Below are positions 1 through 12,255 of a stretch of DNA of 64,000 bases, piece after piece. Location: the NCBI GenBank assembly GCA_032622095.1, contig CP136068.1, positions 56,754,025 to 56,818,024 on the forward strand. The letters run 5' to 3'. Both the position numbers and the translations under genes were made by a program. The DNA comes from Siphonodentalium dalli. Lineage: Eukaryota; Mollusca; Scaphopoda; Gadilida; Siphonodentaliidae. Every line of letters starts with the position of its first letter. Position 1 is the first letter of the stretch. The notes below the pieces were generated by a model, which worked only from the letters and a program-made list of their open reading frames with translations, was not told the origin of the DNA and made no database searches.

Positions 1-116
1 ACTGACCTGAATTCTACATGCAGTATCATGCATGGCCTTTAGATTATCATACAAAACACATTTTTTGACAATCTGTCAACAAAACAAAAACCGCAAAAGG
101 CGTACGTATATATATA

Positions 117-3100
117 TTACTAGCAGCGTTACCCGGCGTTGCCCAGGTTAATGCGATGAGAAACCCTCTGTATGATGTGGATATTTGTTGGGGATAGAGA
201 ATGCTCTTGCTTAAAAGTGTTATACGTTTTCTCATAAATTGTATATTCAAATAGCATCATAAAACATGATTATTACAGTCATTGGATATAAGTAGTGGCT
301 CACCTTGTCAATTGTCATTCTGTTTGTCACGATTAATCCGTTCCAACAATAATGAAGTATGTATTTATTTACAAAGTTCTGCTTGTACATTAGACGTTAT
401 AATATGATACATGAACATCATAAACACATTAGTTCGATAAAAGATGATAATTGGGTTTTGAGATGTATTAATCAATTTAGTGGGTTGGACTAAGTTCTCG
501 AGGACACCTGGCTATCTCCATGAAGATACAGATGTTTCAAAGAAACTTCCAGGTGCTCCTCTGTTCATGATGCTATATATTGGCTAAATATTCTCAGTTT
601 ACGAATGTTGATGCGCATAAATATTAGCTACATGTGCCAGGCACAGAGCGAGATTTTGAGTTGTTTATGTCAGTCGAGGAGTCTGTTATAAAACTCTTGT
701 CAGATGTGCAGTATTGTGAGGATCCTGAAAAGTCTTATGCTACTAACTGCATTTTCTTGTATATCAGAAGAAACTATATTTGACTGCACACTGTGACCAC
801 TATTTTTGAACAGGCCTTCCATATATGTTGACAAATTGTAACTTTTTTGTGGAAACTGTATTGAATGGAACAGACTCAATTTTGTTATAATATATATGCA
901 ATCCTCTGACGGTTCGGGGTCTCACAGTTTGCACGAATATATGTATCTCTTCAATAGAATGATAAATATACGTTTAATGCTTCTTCTATGTATCTCTTTT
1001 TGCTAGCTCATTTTTTGAATGCCCTGATTGCTATTCCCATATAAATATGACAGTTAAGAAGATATAATTGTTCAAGTGACTTAAGTGGGTCACCATATGT
1101 CGGGATTGTGAAATGTGAACGTCCAAAACTACTTAAAATGATATGGAGATGGCCTGGGTGACTGTATATAACTTATATGTGGATAAAGGCGAATATCAAT
1201 CTTATCAATGATAGTGCATATCCGCTCGCCATCCGCGACGCAAACGACACCAAATGTGATTTAATTCGTGGTATATCATTAGAGAAAAACGTGTATGAAT
1301 TCGGTGGAAATTGGTGCCAAATAAATTTGTACCAGCGTTTGCCTCTTTTGACATATTTAAACCATTCCCATTAGACCCATGACTGCATGCTATACTGGAG
1401 ATGATTATATATATGTTTGGTGGTAATCAGCAACTAAACAAATTCTGAGAATAGTTATGACCCATATCTCTCACCCAACCGACAGCAATTTGACGTCTTT
1501 AAATCACACGATGATATTCCTCGTACCATAGAGAAGAATAATATATCAATTTGGTTGAAATCTGGGCTAAAAATAGTTTACTAAATCAATTGTTGACTCG
1601 AACAACACCATATTGCGAAGGTGATTATGTATTCGTTTGGCGGAAATCGGCGACAAAATATTTCACGATATATTTTTAATTTTACCGACCTCCCCCTTTT
1701 CTTCCCCTGACACCAACAGCGTCATTTTAGAATTTTTTTACCCGCACCGTTATCTTCCTTGTAAACAGTTACCCCTCTTAGAACACCTTGGTGCCATCTC
1801 GATTGTACCGCGTGAAGTTATATATAGAACGCACACAGACAGACATAAAGACAGACAGACAGCACGATTTGATTTCTGGTATCATTTGAGAAGAACGTGT
1901 CTGAATTTGATGGTAATTAGTACTAACAATATTTTGTATCAGTCTTGGTGACCCTCCCGTCCCTATTTCAGTATCAAGCTGCACACACTAAGACTCATTA
2001 GAGATTAGAGATGCATATATATGAATTTGGTGAAAATTGGCGAGTATTACAAATTCGTATCAAATTTAAGGTCCCCATATCTCTCACCCATAGGGCACAC
2101 ATTTGGTGTATCTAAACGACACGATAAGGTTCCTCGTATCACAGAGAAGTATATGTATCAATCTGGTGGAAATCGGCACTAAACATATAGATATAATTTG
2201 TTGTGTCCCTCTCATCTCTATACACCACTCGACTCGAATGGCCCAATCTATGACATCCTTAAACCACACGATTATACTCCTAATATCATGGAGATGATTG
2301 TTTATAAGTTTGGTAATAATCGGCGACTAAACGATTTTTGTTATCAAATTGGTGCCAATCCACACCCCCATCTCTCAAACAAACAGCACCACTATGGCGT
2401 CTTTAAATCACACGATTAGATTCCTCGTATCTTGGATAAGAACGTGTATCAATTTTGTGGAAATTGGCGCAAAAAAAATTGTGCATCAATTTTGATGCCC
2501 CTCTCCCTTTCAACGCAACCCTGACTCGAGTGAGGCCACATTTGACAGATATAAGCAACACCATTAGACTCCTCATATCATAGGGATGATTTGTATAAGT
2601 GTGGTGGCAATCGGCGACTAAACCAATTATTATCAAATTTAGTGCCCACCCCCTACCAATCTCTCAACCAAAAGACAACAATTTGGCGTTGTTAAAGTGC
2701 ACAATTTGATTCCTTGTATAATGAAGAAGAATATATATCAATTTGGTGGAGAACGGCGCTAAAATTAGTTTTTCAATTTTGGTGCCCCTCTCCCCTTCCG
2801 TGCATCCCTGACATGAACGACGCCACTTTTAAACCACACCGTTGGTTTTTTTCATATCATGGGTTTGGCGTTGTTAAATCGCACAATTAGATTCCTTATA
2901 TCATGAAGAAGAATATATATCAATTTGGTGGAGATCGGCGCTAAAATTAGTTTTTCAATTTTGGTGCCCCTCTCCCCTTCCGTGCATCCCTGACTCGAAC
3001 GACGCCACTTTTAAACCACACCGTTGGTTTTTTCATATCATGGGGATGATTATATATAAGTTTGGTGGAAATCGGCGACAGAAAAAAATTCTGCCCCTCC

Positions 3101-3371
3101 CCCTTCCGGGCACCCCTGACGCGAACGGCGCGACTTTTGCCATATTTAAACCACACCATTAGATTCCTCATATCATGGGGATTATTATATATAAGTTTGG
3201 TGGCAATCGGCGACATTTTTTTCTTCTGCCCCTCCCCCTTTTCTGCCCCTGACAACAACGGCGTCACTTTAGAAAATTCTAACCCCGACCATTATCTTTC
3301 TAATAAAAAGCTACTCCTAGTAGATCCCATTTGGCATCATCTAGATGGTCCCCTGTGAATTTCTATAGAAC

Positions 3372-3402
<31 letters not shown>

Positions 3403-3423
3403 TTCGCAAATATAGATATAGAT
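117..3423 (+). mobile_element. Family A retroposon-like repeat, copy 1
   Basis: The element opens with TTACTAGCAGCGTTACCCGG and closes with a (CAGA)n tract followed by ATTCGCAAATATAGATATAG. The same head and tail bound two more copies in this window on the same strand, at 16743 and 21767. The first 1.1 kb is unique sequence. From about 1300 to 3300 the element is built of degenerate units of about 115-170 bp, each carrying a core like TTTGGTGGAAATCGGCGAC; I count about 14 cores. A second tail-like segment with its own CAGA run lies inside at about 1770-1864. There is no long open frame, so it is non-autonomous or fully decayed. The short tandem 3' tail suggests a LINE-mobilised retroposon (RTE-like), but I cannot name the family. 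Confidence 0.75.
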
Positions 3424-4526
3424 TTTCAGTATGTATTATGTTTATTCACTTTATTGTTTCAAATGAATCAAGCCCAGTAACACACAATTTCCACACGGAC
3501 CAACTATCTAGGGCCTAGATAGGCCTATATCTACCACACTCGGTGGAAAAGTGGGCGTTCCTGTGCATATGACGAACGTAGTACTTACTAGGCCTACGGT
3601 ACTGCGCTTTGATCACAAACCGAACGATATTTTACGCATGCTACATTCGCAATAACAAAATAGTCCCTCGCGATTGCTGTTCTTATTTTAAAAATAATAC
3701 ACATACAGTGCACTGAAGGCATGTTAAAACGTAACAGAATTCCATAATTGATCTATCTTTTACGATAGTAGGTGTTTCATAGTCAACTTTAGACACATTG
3801 TTGTCGAGTATGGATATGCACACGCACGCGTGTATGACGTTGAGGTTAGGTCAGATGTATAGGTCACATCACTTGCATAATATGTGTTTGTGTTTATAGT
3901 TCAAATACCAGTTTGTTAATGCTCGGTTACTGTTTAATGACTGATGTAGTCATATAAATTCGTAGCCATGTATATAATTCGAAGTACCGTCAAGAATTTC
4001 TCTGAACAATTCGATTGGAATACAAGGAATTTATGTTTTGTTGGTGGAAATATTGGCGAAAAATCGTGACAAACTGACATGATCGACACAGCTCGTAACA
4101 CACGTACGTACACATGCAGTGCGGTACTTTTACTTCTGATTTCATTTATATGCTTTCACAAGTGGATTAATACATTGGTGATTCGTATTGGATTTTAATT
4201 ATTCGAAAAATTCAATCTGGTGAGTAGACTTACTAATGATTTTCATTGAATCATTACATTTCAAGTTCAGGTTCTAATCGATGTTTACGTCACGTTAGAC
4301 TAGAATTAACGTACAACAGTCACTTATATTACACAGATTGTTGATTGGTAGCCTTGTAAATCATGCTTAATTTTGCATATTGTCATGCATAGCTGACATT
4401 TTGTATTGTCAATGTGCCGATTTATGTATTCACGCTTGAGTAGAACAAGTCACGATTCACACATCGCCGAAAGTAAATCCTCATGTATGATCCATGTACT
4501 ACGACGTAGTCGTAGGTCTACTGATA

Positions 4527-4540
4527 CCCCCCCCCCCCCC
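4527..4540. repeat. C14 homopolymer
   Basis: An uninterrupted run of 14 C on the plus strand. It encodes the proline run of the unconvincing 4406-4789 frame. Confidence 0.9.
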
Positions 4541-5330
4541 AACAAGGACCGTGAGTGCATGGGTGTTTATTGGTACGGTATTCACGTAGATAACATTTTG
4601 TTTGACAATGTGAATCACACTTTTGTACATGTATGTCACAGCTTGCATTTCACAATATTTGTGAAAGATCCTTCTTCAAAGTGCTTGGAACACAAGCAGC
4701 TGTATTGTGACAGCCCATTCCAAACTCTCGTTGTGGACAAACGCCGTCCACTGTTGTCGAATGGCTGCATTAATTATTGTGCCACTTGAACATTTATGGC
4801 TACAGTTTGCAGCCATGCAGCGACGAGTACGTTTTATTCTTCAAAAAATAAACAACAATAAAAAAAGACGATTTCAAAATACGTGATTTTAAAAACGGCG
4901 CATAAATGTCTTCCGTCTTTGTACCCTCGGTGACGTCATTTCCGAGTCGCGACGGAAACACCCGATTAAAAAATGACTATTGTAAACAAAGAAGCCGTTT
5001 TATTCAAATGTCTGGAAATGTGAACAAAATGGAAAGGATACATGTTATAAACCTTATTTAGCATGACTTAAGCCATATTTAGATATGTTTGGAGCTAAAT
5101 TAATTGTATTATTCAGCTGGTCTATAAGGTTCTAGTTCAAGTTTATTATACGATATCTCCTAATCAAATTTGGCATAAGAGACAATTACATATAAAATAC
5201 AAGTAATAGCATATATGTGACGATATTCATCAATGAATGAGCTTGGAAACAAAAATGTATGGTGTTTTTGTGACTTAAATGTGATTCCAATTATAATCGT
5301 GACTGCTGAATAATACGTCATCACATATTT

Positions 5331-5384
5331 CCCCTCCGAATGCACACATACACACATATGTCCCCTCCGAATGCACACATACAC
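5331..5384. repeat. Two-copy direct repeat, period 31 bp
   Basis: The 20-mer CCCCTCCGAATGCACACATA plus CAC occurs at 5331-5353 and again at 5362-5384, separated by an 8-bp spacer. Confidence 0.85.
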
Positions 5385-5876
5385 GTGTAAGCCCTCGATG
5401 TGGTTACAGCGTTTCCGTAGCGTGTTTGATATATATAGTGTGGAACCATCATTTGTATATTCATGTGCAGAGTTTAATAGTTCGTACAACTTAAATGCAT
5501 TAGGGTTCGTATAAAAATATACGCCAATGTACGTTTTGCGTACTTCAGTAAGAGAATCGCAGATCAAGACAATGTAGTATTCACCACCCACTGCATACCA
5601 CTACGGTATATTATTCTGGAGGTCCAAGTATATACGAGTATATTACATGCACATGCCAGCACATATATTAGTTTCAATAAACACAATTGCAAACTCTTGC
5701 TACGTCTACCAAAAAACAAACGACTTATATTCTAACACTCTGACCTGCATGCTAATCAATATGAGCGTCGAATAACACCCGAACATTGTTGAACTAATAG
5801 GATAAACATATTTTAGACTAGCTGAAAATGTTTCCTTCGGGAGCCTTTATTCAGCGTCGGAGGGGCCTGCGGCCAA

Positions 5877-5933
5877 TGCACACATAGGCATGTGACCCAT
5901 TTAAGCGTTAGGTGCCTATGACCCATGTGTGCA
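5877..5933. repeat. 57-nt interrupted hairpin
   Basis: TGCACACAT at 5877-5885 pairs with ATGTGTGCA at 5925-5933. Just inside, CATAGGCA pairs with TGCCTATG, leaving a small bulge and a loop of about 22 nt. The function is unknown; it may be a MITE remnant. Confidence 0.6.
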
Positions 5934-5954
5934 CTTCGCGCACATAGCATACAT

Positions 5955-6355
5955 ATATCCTACTCTTTCATTGATCATATCATGCTACTTCAATATAACT
6001 TCGGGCAAATAGTTCGTATTGGACCTAAATTCTGAAAATGGTTCATATTGGACTTATTTGGTTCTGATATAAGCCCATAGTGGACTTATACCCATCATTA
6101 TGTTGGATGGTGCGGGTCACAGTAAAATACATTTATAAAGAGCTTACATCTGGTGCTGAAATAGGCCCACACTGAGCGTATTTGTTTTTTGTAATTTATT
6201 CAATTAAATTTTTTTAAATAATAATTTTGAAAAACTAACGCCGTTAAAAACCTCCACCATGCAGTTACCACACCACATTTGGTTGAAATCGGTCTAGGGG
6301 TCTGGGTGAAAAAATCCGAACAGACAGACGGACAGACAGACATATCCTACTCTTT
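5955..6355 (+). mobile_element. Short retroposon-like element bounded by a 14-bp direct repeat
   Basis: ATATCCTACTCTTT occurs at 5955-5968 and again at 6342-6355. Just before the second copy is a degenerate CAGA/CGGA tract (about 6320-6341), and before that the core CATTTGGTTGAAATCGGTC, matching the cores of family A. The direct repeats may be target-site duplications or copies of a tail unit. No coding capacity is visible. Confidence 0.5.
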
Positions 6356-6539
6356 TGTATATATAAACGGATAATTATCACAACTGATGACAAATGAGAT
6401 TTATGTATATATGCAAAGGATACTTTCACTTCCTTTTTGTCATTCTGTGTTCAATAAAAAAATCAAAAGGTCGCCGAACACGTGTCTCCCGAGAAGGTGA
6501 CTTTTTAGTAAGGATAGCTTTTTTAACTCTGTCAAACTT

Positions 6540-7040
6540 CATCGGACTGTCACCAAATTCAAACTTGGCTTCTGAAATTTGAAACACGTACCAAATATCA
6601 AGAGATTCAGTTGAATTTAAAAGCAATCAGATAACTAAAAATAAAGTTATTATCTGGAAACCGAAATAATCGGCAAATTCTAAGTCGACAAGGACCATAA
6701 CTCCGGCAAAAATGGGTGGATCGAACCCATATGTGAACTTGACCTGTATTTGGAGCTGATAATCTCACATACCAAATTTGGTTCAGATCCGATCACACAA
6801 ACTAAAGTTATCATAGGAAACCTCAAAACAACAAAACTTTAAGTCGAAGTGGGCCCATAATTCCGGCAAAATTGGCGAACAGAACCCATATTCGAACTTG
6901 ACCTGTGTTTTGAGCTGATAAACTCACATACCAAATTTGGCTTCTATCCGATAGCCCAAAATAAATTTCCCATCAGCAAACTTTCCACACGGACGCAACC
7001 AGACGTAACGGGCGGACATCGGCTATTTTAATAGTCCTCC
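6540..7040 (+). repeat. Degenerate tandem repeat, period about 160 bp
   Basis: About three units are visible. Each contains TAAGTCGA, then CCATAAYTCCGGCAAAA, then ACTTGACCTGT, then CACATACCAAATTTGG. Unit starts lie near 6680 and 6838, with a weaker one before. The block ends GGGCGGACATCGGCTA, very like the end of the unrelated-looking block at 20158, so it is probably the 3' part of a retroposon. Confidence 0.55.
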
Positions 7041-7433
7041 AAACAAAAAACGGGGGACAAGAAGAGCAAACCGAGTACTTTGACTTCGACTGAACGCAAT
7101 GCAGTACTATTATTAATATTATTATTATATATTATTAGTATTTTTTTAATTTGATATCAGCTGGGAGCATTTATATAAGAAAATGCATTGGTCTAACAAT
7201 AATTACGTTGACCATGTATAAGCCAGTGTCGTCTCTTATATGTGCGAGGCTCTCTATGCGAGACTCGCATACACACAGAAGAGAATGCACTGGCACATGA
7301 TATTAATGCTGCCCAAGCACAGCTCCCGTTACTAAAGGTTTAACATTGGGTGGGAGAGGAGTTGGGGAACAGGACGAAATTGCGTCGCTTGATGCAGGAG
7401 AATTATTACATAACGATTGGTTTGAGGCATAGT

Positions 7434-8200
7434 ATAACACCAATATACAAGGCGGGCGACGTCCACATGCAATAAAATTACAGGCCTGTGTCAGTAACAT
7501 CGGTGGCATGCAAAATTCGCACTGACATAATCGCTGGACAATCCTGTGACATTATCGACGGGTTCCGGTCTGGACATTCATGTGCGATCGACGGGTTCCG
7601 GTCTGGACAATCCTGTTACATAATCGACGGGTTCCGGTCTGGACACTCCTGTTACATAATCGACGGGTTCCGGTCTGGACACTCCTGTTACATAATCGAC
7701 GGGTTCCAGTCTGGATAATCCTGTTACATAATCGACGGGTTCCGGTCTGGACACTCCTGTTACATAATCTACGGGTTCCGGTTTGACCGTTCCACATCTT
7801 TCCTCAACAACTTGGTATTATGGGAAAAAATTTCGACTAATAAGATGAGGTGGTTTGAATCCTATCTAAGGGAAGAATTAAATGGAAATCTTACGAATCT
7901 TTCACGGTTCATGTGACGTGCACCGAGGGTATATTCTGGGTTCTTTAATTGTCCTCTTACGCATAAATGAAGCCACTGTCATTCTTGTCACCTAATTATT
8001 TCCGCAGACGACCAATCGTGACCTCTGGACCTGGTGTCAGGATCGTCGACATGCAGACACAGAGTTCAGAGATAAGCAAGTTTACAGTCTGGCTATAGTT
8101 GGTAATAAAGTTCTACTGCATGTTAATAAGAATAAATCTTTTTTGAATCACGACCTTGATTCACTGACATTTAGTTTAGACTACCGCTCTGGCTTCTTGC
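7434..8200 (+). pseudogene. Decayed LINE reverse transcriptase fragment
   Basis: At 7436-7520 one frame reads ITPIYKAGDVH, then a stop, then NYRPVSVTSVACKI: the block before the RT palm of APE-type LINEs. The next recognisable block, DGFRSGHSC, has been amplified into a minisatellite (7557-7780). Beyond it, shifted frames still show WFESYLRE (about 7850), a degenerate CGVPQGS-like block, SADD in place of YADD (about 8005) and VNKNKSFL (about 8130). Several frameshifts and stops make this a fossil. The clade (CR1/Jockey group) is inferred from wording only. Confidence 0.7.
7557..7780 (+). repeat. 36-bp minisatellite inside LINE RT sequence
   Basis: Unit starts at 7557, 7590, 7626, 7662, 7698, 7734 and 7770: period 36 bp, the first interval 33. 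The unit begins GACGGGTTCCGGTCTGGACA and ends CATAATC. It is 12 codons, so the RT-like peptide DGFRSGHSCYII repeats in frame. Both strands are therefore open and produce spurious repetitive ORFs. Confidence 0.92.
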
Positions 8201-8313
8201 ATGTTATACCAGCTTGACAAAGAGAAAAACATAAAGAATCAAAGCAACTCAAAATAGGTTCATTTCAACTGTAGGCAGAATCACTCATTTCGGATATACA
8301 TAATTCTCCAAAA

Positions 8314-8530
8314 TTAATTTGAAGTTACAAGAGTAGATTTCGGGAAGCTCCGAATGGAGCTGAATATACCCATTTGTATAGCATACACTAAGTGGCTGTG
8401 GACTAGCGAACGGTAAGAAGTTCTTAATTTTATTGAGACTACATTTTGATTGCTAATTTTAGCACACACGGAATTGATATGTTCATAGAATTTCAAATTT
8501 CCATCTAATTTCTCACATAAGTTCCGATAT
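8314..8530 (-). pseudogene. LINE RT thumb-region fragment, minus strand
   Basis: The minus strand reads KFYEHINSVCAKISNQN and, further on, SYRSLVHSHLVYAIQMG. These match the region after the palm in APE-type LINEs (compare FEYHVKAVCAKMSN and LVHSHILYGIELWG in LINE-G here). It is truncated at both ends and opposite in strand to the preceding fragment, so it is a separate insertion. Confidence 0.7.
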
Positions 8531-10209
8531 GTTACCGATTGTTCTGATCTTGTGTTTTCAACCTGTGTTATTTATGTGTGGTTAATCCTCATTCATAAGT
8601 TGCGACCCATATGCGAGTTGTAGATAGGATGATTCGACGAATTTATTTGTAAGTAGTTGACACAACACCACTCATAAAATGTTCCATATTCGGTATTCGC
8701 ATAGCATTGTAATTGCTACTTGTGGCTTGTAAGGTAAATGGCACACAACATAGCGCAATAAATACGAGAGCTCGGAAACCAAATATTTGCAATTATTGGG
8801 AACGATGTAATGAATGTGGTTCTAAACGCGATCATTCTGTATAGAAGTTGAAGTTTAAAGAATTTGTGGCAATCGGTTGAGTTATTAACTGGTTAAAATT
8901 CAATCGGTCAATCATAGTCGAATATATTATTACTAACTCTGACCTATTTTCCAATCAAAATGAACAATGTATATGATTGGATATCTTCTGAAATGGCATT
9001 TTAATGCCAACAGGCTACAAGCGAACGCTGGCCTCGCGTGGACTTGTTTTGCCTTTAAACTGTCAACACAGTGATGACGTTCGTATTTAATGCATTATTG
9101 ACTTCGTATATTTATATCTGATATTTAATTTTTGCACGGCTTTGGACATAGCCTCACTTTCTAGCCTCAATATCTTGATGATAGATTGGGACCACAACTA
9201 AATTAATTCTGAGTCGACGATTATGGTTGCCAATTGAGAGTTTTGAGGTGCTGTGACTTGCCGAACCCAGGCGCGTGGAGGGGTTAAATTAACATTCCAT
9301 TCACGGTGCTACCATACTGAATAAGTATGTTTATTCTGACGCTCACATATAACACACGCGTATATGTAGATTCTGCTGAAGGGGCCAATGCTTAAATATA
9401 GTATTCTAGGGGGATCATGATTCGTCACTCGAACAGGCTCGATCGATACACCTTTATAGCCGGCACCGATATTCTCGCTATAATTTGGACCGACGAGAGT
9501 CCGTCCGAGATAGTGTTTCACGGTTCCAACAAACACGATTCCTATTGAGAGTTATGGTGTCACAATTCGGATCAGGTTGCATTATAGTCGTTCGGTGCTG
9601 GGCTACTTTTACTAGAATGAAGTTAGCATTCATTACTCATCATGCGAACAACTTGGTGTTTTGAATTAAACTACGTGTGAAGACAGTGTGAATAAATCAG
9701 GACAAATTAATATTGATGCTGATGTAAAGCCAGAAGTGAAATTGTTATGCAGTCGACCTCCTTAGTTATACTATAATTGTGCGCTATACCACATATTTGA
9801 AGGGAATTTATACCTACACCGACCATTGTAATGCATATCTGACACATGCACATGCATGAGGTGATCATTGATTGCTTCAAGTGCTAAACAAATTCTTACT
9901 TCTTGTCGAAACATCCAGGTGTTATCGAACTGACTGAGAAGGTCATAATGACTGAGAAAGTTTGAATCTCGGTCCCGAGTTTCGCCATACATGTCGGTGT
10001 TGCAAAACTATAATCGTGAGTGATGATGTTGGTATAATAAAAGTGAAAAGCTATGAATAAAACGAAGTATTCCACCCCATCCCGTGGGTCCTGTTTGTGG
10101 TGAATTGGATTATAAACAATCCACAACATAGATGTATAAAGAGAGCCATGCATCGTGATCATCGGGCAATAAATCACCAACCCTTATTAAAATATGAGAC
10201 GTGTCTACC
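8531..10209. other. No recognisable gene
   Basis: I see only short frames (under 100 codons) with no domain and no clear repeat structure on either strand. Confidence 0.4.
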
Positions 10210-10213
10210 TTAA

Positions 10214-11225
10214 TCACCCCCGTGTACGTGGTATCGCCAAAACCGAGGGTATCGCCAAAACCGAGAATATGGAAAAGTCATTTTCACGTATATGATATGG
10301 GGATATGTTTGTTTTTCACCGTAATACAGACATCGAGCATCGTATGTGTATGTCCACACGAAGCATGAGTATTTATCCACCAGTTGTCAATCAGTTTTCC
10401 CAGATCAGACCATTAATTTTTTTTGGAGAATTTTTTCAATGGTGTTTTTGCTTTTGCTCACTCAAATTTTCGAGAACAACCATTCACTAGTATAGTTCCT
10501 GGACTTCCACGCTTCCAAAACAAATGCCGGTATATAGTTGAATCTGTCAATGAAGCATAGGATTTGACAGAATTTAAAAAATCCTTGTCGTTCTCAATAT
10601 CCGCGCGATATGAAGGGACCACTGTCGGTCCAGAAAGATGCGAACGGCACAGATGAAGATGCGCCAAACGCCGAGTTTCTGTGCAGTAAATATGCATATT
10701 ACTTAAGGAGTTCTGATGAGTTTTCGAGTGTTTTTATGTGTATCTGAGACTGATCAATTGGACTGCGAATGTCAACTGAAATATGAATCCATAACATATT
10801 CGAAATAATGTGTGCATATTATATTATGAATGTATTTCAATTGAAATTAATTGAACATCCATCTCAGCATTCAGATTTGCGATCTCAATAACGTGAATGA
10901 ATGATAACGCGATGCCTTGATCACACGCACGTGAATGCTGCCGTTCGCATGCATGCAGCTAATCGGATATTCGTTTACTATTAACATGCTTGGAGTTTGT
11001 ATATAGACCACACATGCCGGACGACACGCTACGGCGTATCAACGATTTGTTATAATCATGTTTATTTTACAGACTTTATGACTCGTTGCCACCGTTACGC
11101 GACAATGAAACCGAATCATCTTATCGAATATACATATATCGTATTGCTCCAAATTATGCATTCTGGCTTTTTTAAGAGTCATTAGATAAAATTGTAACGA
11201 TTCTTGTAACATCCGAACATATATC
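10214..11225 (+). repeat. Left inverted arm of fold-back element
   Basis: Reverse complement of 12256-13296. Near the outer end it carries two tandem copies of an 18-bp unit, GGTATCGCCAAAACCGAG (about 10230-10265). The arm lacks a short stretch present in the other arm next to the GTTACGCGACAATG motif, and the other arm has a longer (AT)n tract. Confidence 0.88.
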
Positions 11226-12255
11226 ATCACTACCAAGTACCAAGTACCATAAGTACCAAGATATTTCAACACGTGCATATTATTGAAATTGAAACCAACA
11301 ACTCGTGATACAGTCGAAATAAACAAGACCACGTGTTGCAAATGTTGATCAATTGAACAGTGCGTGCATACAGGTCCACTGGCCAATCAACCTCGACGAA
11401 CTTATGACGTTATTTGATTGAACGATAATGTGATTGTTTTGAGTGACAACGTGTCACAACGGCTGTATACATATGACTTGGTTGTCGGAAATAATTTCAA
11501 ACTTTTGCGGTCGTTTTAATTGTACTGTCTACTTTGGCGGTTCTCTTGTGAAATAACGCGTGGCATTATAAGAAATAAATATTCATATTAAGCCTATGCA
11601 GTTATAAGACAAATTTACAATATAACCGGCTGTGCGTTGTATAATTTGTTTTCAAACTTTTCGGTCATAACTGCAGACCATTAATCGAAACAAGAGTCAT
11701 TTCTGACCTCGTTAAACTAAAAATGATAACGTTAAAATATTGAATCTACCAAAAACAATAACACATGTATATCCCGTACGATGACCTCATGTAATAGTTC
11801 CCAAGATGATGGAGATTTATGCATAATTTCATTTAGATTGTTGTGTGCAAATCTTAGCTATATAACATTTTCAAAATAAGTGAAAAAGAATAATTCTAGA
11901 ACTTAACAAGCCGAAAACTGAATCTGCGAACAATACGAATTGAAAGTCATCGTGACGCTGAACATCCATAACAATTTTGGTTAGAACCATAAACCAAACT
12001 CAGGACGGAGACCCTGATAAGATTAATTTCGGTTAAAAATACATATCAATTACAATATATGCAACCTATACGATAACATAATGAAGTCTTGTGTAAATAT
12101 TATGCCCACAAAATATGTGGTCCTATGGGCTAAATTAGAAAAGTTATAAACTATTGTGTAATTTACATGTGCACATAACAATCATGGCAGTATACACATG
12201 TTCCACAGTGAAGTGTTTATTATAAATAACAGTAACTTTGTTGTGTGTTTGTTCA
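11226..12255. other. Spacer of fold-back element
   Basis: A single-copy AT-rich spacer between the arms. A short AAGTACC repeat lies at about 11230-11260. There is no ORF with a recognisable transposase motif. Confidence 0.5.

Larger units (their letters stand above)
3424..5830. other. AT-rich stretch without a recognisable gene
   Basis: I recognise no gene here. A 127-codon plus-strand frame at 4406-4789 runs through a C14 homopolymer and shows no domain. A 143-codon minus-strand frame at 5160-5591 runs through a tandem repeat. A palindromic TGACGTCA (CRE-like) site lies at 4931-4938, near several short GC-rich stretches, but nothing else supports a promoter. Confidence 0.4.

Noticed and set aside
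4406-4789. 127-codon ORF
   Set aside because: Runs through a C14 tract, no recognised motif, no splice or promoter support.
4931-4938. CRE-like TGACGTCA promoter element
   Set aside because: A single palindromic octamer without an adjacent gene or other promoter signals is not enough.
5160-5591. 143-codon minus-strand ORF
   Set aside because: Includes a 31-bp tandem repeat and shows no domain; consistent with a chance frame.
10458-10697. 79-codon ORF present twice (also 12814-13053)
   Set aside because: It duplicates only because it lies in the inverted arms of the fold-back element; there is no domain or codon evidence.
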